Shown: piece by piece, positions 56,430-64,000 of the stretch
Position numbering within the stretch: the stretch's first letter is position 1
How the letters are laid out: each line of letters starts with the position of its first letter
Source of the DNA: Cylicocyclus nassatus
Taxonomy: Eukaryota; Nematoda; Chromadorea; Rhabditida; Strongylidae
Direction: 5' to 3'
Length of the DNA stretch: 64,000 nt
Assembly: GCA_958299035.1 (NCBI GenBank)
Contig: CATQJL010000001.1
Coordinates: forward strand, 1,116,001 to 1,180,000
Position numbers and translations under genes: made by a program
The notes under the pieces: generated by a model
Told to the model about the DNA's origin: nothing
What the model saw: the letters and a program-made list of their open reading frames with translations, nothing else
Database searches by the model: none

Positions 56430-58620
56430 GGGTGCGTAGCAAGTGGTACCCAAGCAGCCGACTGCTGTCGCAGATGGTAAAGTATTAGGTTGTCCGGAAA
56501 TTAATGCCCGTTTTGAATTTCAACCGCAATAAGTCATACACTCCTCATTTCTAGATATATTGCAAAGTACCATTCGATAGAGCAAAGCAAGCTCTACAAG
56601 AAGGCCATCTTGCTTTTGCAACAGCTCTCATCCATCTCGAGTTTCGAGCCAAAAACTAAAAAGACTCAGCAGCCCGAAAAATCGAAAAAAATCGTAAGTA
56701 GTTCATAAAAAACCTACAAAAATTCTAACTTGTTCACGCAAACACTATCCACATAAGACATCAATATACGCCGTTGCCGTATTTTTTCTCTGTTAGAAAC
56801 CAAGAAAACGGAAATTTTCATGCATTTGCCGAAGTGATGCTGTGCCGTCCCCACATAGGTAATTGTATACCACAAGCCTGTAGAAGTACAGACTTAAACT
56901 TTCAGCTCTCTACAAGCTTTAGTTCTTGAGAAATTTGAATTTTAGCTTGGACCACCCAACTAGGGAAAACTATATTCGGTATTTCTCGAGAACTAAAGCT
57001 TGTAGGGAGCTGGAAATTTAAGTCTGTACTTCTACAGGCTTGTGGTATACAACTACCTATGTGGGGACGGCACAGCATCACTTTGGAAAATGCATGAAAA
57101 TTTCAGTTTTCTTGGTTTCTAACAGAGAAAAAAATACGGCAACGGCGTATATTGATGTCTTATGTGGATAGTGTTTGTGTGAACAAGTTAGAATTTTTGT
57201 AGGTTTTTTATGAACTGAGTTACGATTTTTTTCGATTTTTTGGACTGCTGAGTCTTTGTAGTTTTCGGCTCGAAACTCGAGATGGATGAGAGCTGTTGCA
57301 AAAACAAAATGTCCATCTTGTAGAGCTTGCTTTGCTCTATCGAATGGTACTTTGCAACCTATTTAGTGGTGAGAAATGTATGACTTAGTGCGGTTAAAAT
57401 TTAAAACGGGCATCAATTTCCGGACAACCTAATAATCACGCTCGTCGTCTAAAACTCTTGCCGAAAGGTTTTCTCGCACCTCGTCGTTCTGAGGTGCGAT
57501 ATCAGCCTCAGGAAGGCGTGATTTCCTTGTTATCTATATCATTTTGAACAGCACAAAATTCATACTTTTTGAGAAACATGCAGATAAGCAAGTAAACAGG
57601 GGGATTTCCTAAAAGAAAATGATCACAAAATCAAATTATTTCAAAAACTCAAAAAAGCAGAAGTTGAAAAATTCAAAAATTCTCAAATCTCTAATGATTC
57701 GTTTCTCGCTTTTACGTCGAAGAAAGGACGAGAACAATTACAGGAAAATGACATGGATATAACGGTAAGAAAACGCTGTCAAGATTTTTTCATACATTGT
57801 GATGTTAAGCGAGCTAAATAAGGCAAAGTAAGTCAATCAAATTGAGTAGGTCAATGATAAAGGAGAAAGTATGCCACATATTGGCTGATTTAGAAGGGAA
57901 CGTAGAATACCAAGAAACATGTACTGTTTTAATCCCACAGTTCACTTCTCCAGGTAAGTCGTGAAAATGAAAAATTCTATTTATTTATTTGTGCAATTGT
58001 TTGTGAAAGTTTGAAAATTTTCCGATATAGTTTTGTATTCGACTGCATGGTTCTCAATGAAATATGGTTTTTCTCTGCTGTTCAAAATGGTATAGTTGTT
58101 GAAGATATCACGCTATCACCTACTTAATTTGATTGACTTTTGCCTTATTTAGCTCGCTTAACTTTATTGTGTATGAAATAATCATTTTGCAGCGTTTTCT
58201 CACCCATATGTCCATGACATTTTCCTGTGAATGTTCTCGACATTTCTTCGGCGTAAAAGCGAGAAAAAATCTCTAGAAATTTGATTTTTAAATTTTTCAG
58301 CTTTTGCTTCCCCTAAGTTTTCCAAATGATTTAATTTTGTGATCATTCTCCTTTAGAAAAACCCTCCCCTGTTTACCCTTGTTTATTTGCATGTTTTTCA
58401 AAAACATGAATTTTCTGCTGTTTAAAATGATAACATCATAGATATCACGCTTTCCTGGGGCTAATATCGCACATCAGAGCGACGAGGTGCAAGAAAATCT
58501 CTGACAACGGTTTTAGACGACGAGCGTAATTAATGCACTAACTGCCGCGGCTTTGCCGGCAGCTCTGGCGGCTGGCTGCGGCAGCAGTCGGCTGCCCGGG
58601 TACCACTTGCACGCCTCCCC
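56430..58620. mobile_element. 8-bp-duplication TIR element with nested mariner
   Basis: The flanks ACCTAGAG (56422-56429) and ACTTAGAG (58621-58628) are an 8-bp duplication with one mismatch. The ends are GGGTGCGTAGCAAGTGGTAC and, inverted, GGGGAGGCGTGCAAGTGGTA. It is the same family as 22017-23871. The mariner foldback at 56485-57432 sits 55 bp inside the left end. The remaining body (57435-58440) is itself an imperfect palindrome ('AGCTCGCTTAAC'-like and 'TGTTTACTTGC'-like arms). Without the mariner it measures about 1.24 kb. Confidence 0.87.
56485..57432. mobile_element. mariner-type foldback, 948 bp, near-complete palindrome
   Basis: TA flanks both sides (56483-56484 and 57433-57434). 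Inverted ends TTAGGTTGTCCGGAAATTAA are exact. The arms run almost to the centre near 56960. Length and layout match 52152-53097 (946 bp), including the 'GATAGAGCAAAGCAAGCTCT' block and 'GCCGTATTTTTTCT'. Different outer ends show they are sister subfamilies rather than one recent copy. Confidence 0.93.
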
Positions 58621-58628
58621 ACTTAGAG

Positions 58629-59135
58629 TAATACATTAAACAATAAACAATAAACGTAAACAATATATCCATGCCAAACAAGTGCACGGTCATTAAGTAC
58701 AATAACAAAAACTCTTCATTGTATCTTCGCAGACGCCCTCGTATGTGGGAAGCTAATGGGGATAGGTTGGGTTAGCAAACATCGATAAAACAAAAGTTCA
58801 GAAACAATTTTTGAGAACTTCAAGCTCCGTTGTGATTTCTCAAGAGTGCGTCTATACAAGGGCTCCATGAAGCTCCAACAAGATATTTACATTTGCTTTT
58901 TGACGTTGTCCATCATATACTGGCTGGGATAACTTACGCTCAGTTCTTATTAGTGTAACCCAGTGTCACCTTTACGTCCCACTTTTATACAGCATGTTCC
59001 TGTATTGCTCATGGGTCGGTCCAAAAGTTTGTGCCATTCATCAAATCCATTCTCAAATCAACGATAGACAACATCCTAAACAGTACTCGAGCAAATCTTC
59101 CCCTTTCTACCGGCGATGTTTTTATTTTGAGTCCA
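58629..59135. other. unassigned DNA
   Basis: Nothing recognised. Confidence 0.3.
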
Positions 59136-59139
59136 TTAA

Positions 59140-59531
59140 AGGCAGCGTCCCACCAGAATGGGAATACCTGGCTCTCGTAATGATGTAATAGTAGACCCCC
59201 TACCTAAGCGATGACTGAAGTTCGGAGCGAAAAAGGGGGCCTACCAAGCCTGAAATTCGCTCCGAAAGTGGGCCGAATCTTACGGTAGGCTCGGGCGAGT
59301 GCGAGGTGCATGCAAGGTAAAGACGCAGAGTAGTTGCGGGTCCCTGCGCTCATGATGTGTGCGCTATACGCACTCTGGCCCTGCAAATCGATATTGCCGT
59401 GTGGGCGGCGTTCGGCCCTACCGTAAGATTCGGCTCACTTTCGGAGCGAATTTCAGGCTTGATAGACCCCCTTTTTCGCTCCGAACTTCAGTCATCGAGC
59501 CAGATACCCCCAGTCTGGTGGGACACTGCCT
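59140..59531. mobile_element. TTAA-flanked palindromic MITE, 392 bp
   Basis: TTAA at 59136-59139 and 59532-59535. The inverted ends are AGGCAGCGTCCCACCAGAAT and AGGCAGTGTCCCACCAGACT. Arms of about 115-145 bp pair through 'TTCGGAGCGAAAAAGGGGGC' and 'CCGAATCTTACGGTAGG'. TTAA target use fits piggyBac-type non-autonomous elements and the C. elegans PALTTAA style of repeat. This is the intact reference for the fragments at 15619 and 37866. Confidence 0.9.
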
Positions 59532-59535
59532 TTAA

Positions 59536-59904
59536 GGTTAGCTCGAATAATCGCCAGTTTCTAACCCGTAATTTTTACTTATCTAGTTTCAGCTATTTTC
59601 GGATACTTTCATTCTAAACTTTTGAAAGCTTTGTTGACAGCTGGAGAGAACAAACAAATTGCATTACAATGCAATTTTCTCGCGTCTGCTGACTTCTCAG
59701 TATTTTTGAAATTGTCTCGACGTTAAAAATCCAAGTCTGGGAATCGCAATTCTTTTAGAACACTCAATGCAGCTTTTTCTCCTCCTAGGATACGCTTTAT
59801 TCCTGTTTTGCAAGTTTGAGGGTAGAATTATTACAAATTTTGCTTCTGAACGCGTTACAAGATGTATCTGTAGGACTTAAATTCACTTCGAACCTGAACG
59901 CTCA
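59536..59904. other. unassigned DNA
   Basis: Nothing recognised. Confidence 0.3.
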
Positions 59905-60117
59905 GCTGCTTACAAGGGAGTTAAAGTTGTAGTGGGCCAACACAAACAATCTGCATACCATTAGATGCCGCATGAGACGCTGACTCTAAAACTTTAGTGA
60001 ACGAAGCTATAAGCCTTGAAAAGCTCATACTGTGCGTGTAAAGAGCAAATTTGGCCGTGAAGAGCCATTTTCGGCTCAATTCTGGGCCAAAGCATGCAGC
60101 TGAATCACTTTATATAG
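59905..60117. mobile_element. left half of 'ACAAGGGAATGG' TIR element
   Basis: 'CTTACAAGGGAGTTAAAGTT', 'GTGGGCCAACACAAACAA' and 'TACCATTAGATGCCGCAT' match the ends of 20529 and 50173. 'GCATGCAGCTGAATCACTTT' matches 'ACATGCAGCTAGATCACTTC' near 51508. Homology stops at about 60117, where RTE sequence begins, so the LINE appears to have landed in it; the right half is missing. Confidence 0.6.
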
Positions 60118-63100
60118 TCGATCACTCTCCCACTGGTCGGCTGCCTTAACGTGGCGTGGGGGTGACACTCGTGTCGAACTACCCAAGCTGTGATGGAGTT
60201 CGATGCTTCCGTTTTCGGCCGGATGCCTAGCTAGGAGCCGACCAGCCCCGATCCATTGCCGTCTGACTTTCTCCGGTCACTAGGCGGTCCTCCCCGCTCC
60301 CGATCCGGGGCAGCGATCGCCCCGTGGAAATCCAGAGTTGGCCTAGTAAATCTGCTCTTGTAGGGGAAAAATTTTATTACTTGATCAGCAGAAGAAGAAA
60401 AATAAACCCCTGCACATCGTATCCCGTCAACGGCGCCTGGTGGTAGCAAGAACGATGTCAGGGTACAGAGCACCTTTCGGATCGGACAAAAACGACACCT
60501 CTGCCCTACACAAACGCAACCTCCATGCTCTTTCTCGACGCCGCAGAGCACATCAAGTATTACGTCATCGCTCTGCAGGAAACGAAGTCCAGGAGAAAAA
60601 ACGTGCGACAGATAAGTGATGGGACCCTCAAGATTGGTGGTGAAAAGGTTCCATTACGAAACGTTCGAGGCGTTGGCTTTGTCGTCCACCCATCTATCGT
60701 CCATCTTGTCAATTCACATAAGAATCTATCACCTCGGCTAACCATCTTACGACTACGACCTCCACGTCAAAAGACCATCAGCATCATCAACTTCTACTCT
60801 CCAACATGAGCAGCTGACGACTCAGAACTAGATGCTCTCTACGAAGACGTGGAGGAGGTCGTCCGCAACGAGAAGTCCTCTTACAGTTGTGGGTGACTTC
60901 AACGCGAAAATTGGGATGCCACTAAAAGAGGAATATAGGATCGGAAACTTTGGATATCGGCTCCGAACGAAAACGGCAACCGTCTCGTTGGGCTCCCCTC
61001 CGCCGCACGATTTCCATGGAAATTCCATCTTTATAAAGAATTGATGGAATTGGGAATCGCCAATGGAACGACTCATGCGGAGATCGACCACATTCTCACT
61101 AACCAAAGTTGGAGCTTGCTCAATGTTTCAGTAGTCCCATCCTTCTGCATTGTCTTCATCACCGCCTCCTTCGAACGAAGGTACGATTCAGTTGAAAGCT
61201 GGAAAGAAAGTCTGTCACACTGCCGCAAAAGGGAATGAAGTCATTTATGACGGTAAAAGACTGGAAGAGCTCATATCAAATCGTGACTGGCCCATTGAGG
61301 AGGGCCTAACGTACGACTGAGACCGGCTTCTGAAAGGATTGCGAGCTGCGGAGAGTGCGCCTTAGTGACTTCTGAGACGAACTTGGAACGCATTTCGAAG
61401 ATCACCAAGGGATTGCTCGAAAGAAGAAGATTTCTGAGGCAGGATCCGAATGCAACCCATCTCGAGCGGCTGATAGCCAACGCCAGTTGCAGAACAGCTT
61501 TGCAGGAGGATTTCAAAAAGTACAGACAAGCCAAGATACTGGAAGCAGCCGAAGGAAGACGAAGTCTCAAGAAGTGCCGAAGGGACCTTTGTTAACATCG
61601 CGTACCGCTGGCTGCACTATTGAACGAAGACGGAACTCCGACTTCTTCGATGGAATCTATCGCGAAGAACTTTTACACCACCTCTTCTCATCAACACCCG
61701 TGCAGATGCCCATTGTTCCCATTGAGAAGTACCACCACGAATTCTACTTGCTGAAGTGCGCACTGCGATTCAGGCCATAAAGACGTCCACGGCTCCAGGA
61801 CCAGACCATCTTCCCGTCGAATTTCTGCGAGCCGGAGGGCAACGTCTACACGCGACTCTTGCGTCGCACCTGACATCTTACCTTCATAAGGAAAGGATTC
61901 CCGACCAGTAGAGAACGTCAAGAACCGTCCTTCTCTTCAAGAAGAGCGAATGGGAGGAAACTACCGTCCAATTGCCTGCTGAGTGAGGTGTACAAGCTTT
62001 TCACGAAGATTATCCTCGCTCGCATATCTAGGATACTGGATGAAGCTCAACTCAAAAACAAGCCGGATTTCGCAAAGTATTCAGCTGCATAGATTATATT
62101 CAGACGGTTTCGAGGTTCATAGAAGTCTGCCGGGAGTACCGACAGCCCCTCGTCCTGACCTTCGTCGACTAGAAAGCCTTTGACGGCGTCGAAACCAGCG
62201 CCATCATGTCTGCGCTAGACGATCAAGGAGTGGACCCAGCTTATGTGAGGACGTTAGCCGACTGCTATAAAGACTGTACAACGACGATGCAGCAATTCCA
62301 TCACTCCCTGACCATCCCAATTGGGAAGGGGGTCCGCCGACAAGGCGACACAATCTCGCCGAAGCTGTTCACCGCGGCCTTGCATTGGGTGTGAAGTCAC
62401 TGGACTGGGGCGAGAGAGGCATAGAGTCAATGGAAGATTCCTGTCGAACCTTCGTTTTGCGGACGACATCGTTCTCTTTTCAAGCAGTATCACTGAAGCA
62501 GAGACGATGCTGAAAGAACTAAACGAAGTAGGGAAGAAGAAGGACTGCGTATAAATCGGAAGAAGACTCAGTTCATGAATAACGCCCTTTGCGAAGATGC
62601 AGAAATAGAGATGGAAGGCACCCCTTTTATGGAAACTTCTTCTTACGTATATCTCGGACGTTCGATGAACATGGAGAACGACTTGAGAGAAGAACTTAAC
62701 AGGAGAAGATGAGCAGCCCGGGCAGCCTCGGCAGCCCCTGAAGGAAGCCACCGACCAACTGCCGGACCCGGAGCTTCGTGTCCACCTGTTCGTTTCAACC
62801 GTTCTCCCGGTGCTCTGTTACGCAGCCGAGACTTGGGCCGGCACTGTAGCCACGTCGAAAGCTCTACGGACCACCCACAGAGTGGTCGAACGCAGTCTTC
62901 TGAAGATGACCCGACACAAGCAACATCTAGTCGGACTACGGAGTACGGATATGAAAAGAAAGTTCCGTCTTCGTGACCCAGCGGACGTTGCGAAAGGAAA
63001 TTACCGATGGGACAGTCACATCATGAGAAGAACAGACGACAGATGACTAAGAACATCTGAGTGGATTTCTCGCGAATCCAAACGTCCCCGAGGAAGACCA

Positions 63101-63313
63101 CTAACGAGATGGGCGGACATGTTCGTGGAACGGATGGACCAGCTGAGAAATCAAATGGATACGATTATCGCACGTGGAACTCATGGACGCAGCCACCGAC
63201 GACAGCCAAGAAGATCGTGAATGTCCAAAGCGAGGAACAGGGACAAATGGCACTTTTGTGCTGGGTTCCGCACGCCACGTGAAGACGGGCCATTTGGGTA
63301 TCTAAGTAAGTAA
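60118..63313 (+). mobile_element. RTE-clade LINE, copy 1, nearly full length
   Basis: The GC-rich leader (60140-60480) shares 'GCCTTAACGTGGCGTGGGGG' with the copy at 26527. Endonuclease then RT follow, and the 3' end after 'GCCATTTGGG' is a TAAGTAAGTAAG repeat (about 63302-63312). A short tandem 3' tail and a single endonuclease-RT ORF without a long ORF1 are hallmarks of the RTE clade. The target duplication was not found. Size, about 3.2 kb, agrees with RTE elements. Confidence 0.85.
60430..63285 (+). pseudogene. RTE endonuclease-reverse transcriptase, decayed
   Basis: Endonuclease motifs: 'VIALQETK' (60563-60586), 'INFYSPT' (60786-60806), 'VVGDFNAKIG' (60886-60915) and 'AEIDHILTN' (61077-61103). 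RT motifs: 'APGPDHLPVEFL' (61792-61827), motif A 'FVD*KAFDGVE' (62161-62193) with an in-frame TAG at 62170-62172, 'GDTISPKLFTAALHW' (about 62345-62389), and motif C 'LRFADDIVLF' (62450-62479) with the catalytic Asp pair intact. The C-terminal 'AAETW' (about 62822) and basic tail follow. These lie in all three frames, so several indels have occurred. It could not make an active protein as it stands. Related relics are at 26527 and 36475 (minus). Confidence 0.9.
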
Positions 63314-63326
63314 GATATCTAATTTA

Positions 63327-63495
63327 CTTGGGTAAATTCGAAATTTGAATGAATACCGAATAAATTCAAAATGAGAAATTTCTAATAAAGAATATCGAAT
63401 AAATTCGAAAATGAAAAATTTCGAATAAGCGAATATTGAATGAAATCGAAAATGAAAAATTTCGAATAAGCGAATATCGAGTATATTCGAACGTG
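63327..63495. repeat. AATTCGAATA-type satellite, copy of element end
   Basis: 'TTACTTGGGTAAATTCGAAA' (63327) matches the left end of the element at 47253. It then has imperfect units with the core 'GAAAATGAAAAATTTCGAAT' and 'AAGCGAATAT', period about 45 bp. There is no right end, so it is a truncated copy. It starts about 15 bp after the RTE tail. Confidence 0.75.
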
Positions 63496-63510
63496 TTCGC
63501 CAACGTGTTA

Positions 63511-63745
63511 GAGCCGGGCATGCATCACGCGATCTCATCTCTCTGCGATGCTCCCAACAAGACAAGTGTTACGAGTCTTTGGCATGCTGATCACCTTACA
63601 TTTTGTTGTGACAGAGTCGCGATTAGTCGCCTCGGAAAACCATCAGAACCGAAATCTAAAATGATCAGCATGCAATAAAGTGGTGACAGTTGTCTTGTTG
63701 AGAGAATTGCGAGACGATAAAATCGCGTGATGTGTGCCCAGCCCT
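63511..63745. mobile_element. TTA-flanked MITE, 235 bp (PIF/Harbinger-like?)
   Basis: TTA at 63508-63510 and 63746-63748. The ends are GAGCCGGGCATGCATCACGC and, inverted, AGGGCTGGGCACACATCACG. Pairing runs about 85 bp ('CAACAAGACAA', 'GCATGCTGATCA'). A TTA/TWA three-base duplication fits PIF/Harbinger elements. No coding capacity. The left flank lies 15 bp past the satellite block. Confidence 0.8.
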
Positions 63746-64000
63746 TTACTTGCAAAATTCCTTGTTTTTGTTGCAAAGGTGACCGAGTGTGGATGGCAGA
63801 GGTAATGTTGTACTTTCTGCACTTGAAATAGGGCATAATTCGCTAAATTAGCGCACATGATAAACCAAAATCTTTTGTATACTGCGGAAAAAAAGTATAA
63901 TAATGAGATTATATCATTTGATGGCATTGATCACCTTATGTCGTTCGGAAATTCACCCAGATGAAATTGCATAAGGCAGAAGCTAATAACGCTGTTGAAG

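Overview
The window is eukaryotic, AT-rich and almost entirely repetitive. I could not identify one convincing host protein-coding gene in 64 kb. The best guess is a nematode, probably a strongylid (clade V). This rests on a decayed RTE-clade LINE whose endonuclease/RT protein resembles those common in hookworm-type genomes, on a CR1-like LINE, and on many mariner/Tc1-type foldback elements with TA target duplications. The host assignment is inference; no rRNA, operon or single-copy gene confirms it.

Layout. 1-6.3 kb: two foldback elements and unassigned AT-rich DNA. 6337-6836: a gap of exactly 500 N. The base after it begins a SMART-type cDNA/amplification adapter (6837-6861), then a palindromic element (6863-7176). 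7.7-9.8 kb: direct repeats, a 9-bp minisatellite, an element carrying small perfect hairpins, and a CA/GACA-rich repeat. 10.9-24 kb: a Helitron 3' end, mariner-type foldbacks, a TTAA fragment, a mariner nested in another TIR element (20529-21720), and a TIR element with 8-bp target duplications (22017-23871). 24.2-28.3 kb: a Tc1-like foldback, a tRNA-like A box, and a decayed RTE copy. 28745-31322: a 2.6-kb foldback whose arms hold four degenerate ~160-bp units. 32.2-38.2 kb: two related GC-rich TIR elements, several MITEs, and a minus-strand RTE fragment split by a palindromic MITE. 40.2-48.7 kb: a dense run of TA-flanked foldbacks plus a possible Mutator-type MITE. 49.2-56.24 kb: a CR1-like LINE relic interrupted by a TIR element (itself carrying an hAT-type element), a mariner foldback and a Helitron. 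56.4-58.6 kb: a second 8-bp-duplication element with a mariner foldback inside. 59.1-63.3 kb: a TTAA element, then the most complete RTE copy. 63.3-63.75 kb: an AATTCGAATA-type satellite block and a TTA-flanked MITE.

The coding content is therefore LINE proteins in decay (ORF1, AP endonuclease, reverse transcriptase). The non-coding content is non-autonomous DNA transposons, many of them near-complete palindromes that would fold into long double-stranded RNA if transcribed. Nested insertions give a relative order of transposon activity. I saw no CRISPR array, rRNA or intact tRNA, and no transposase ORF.
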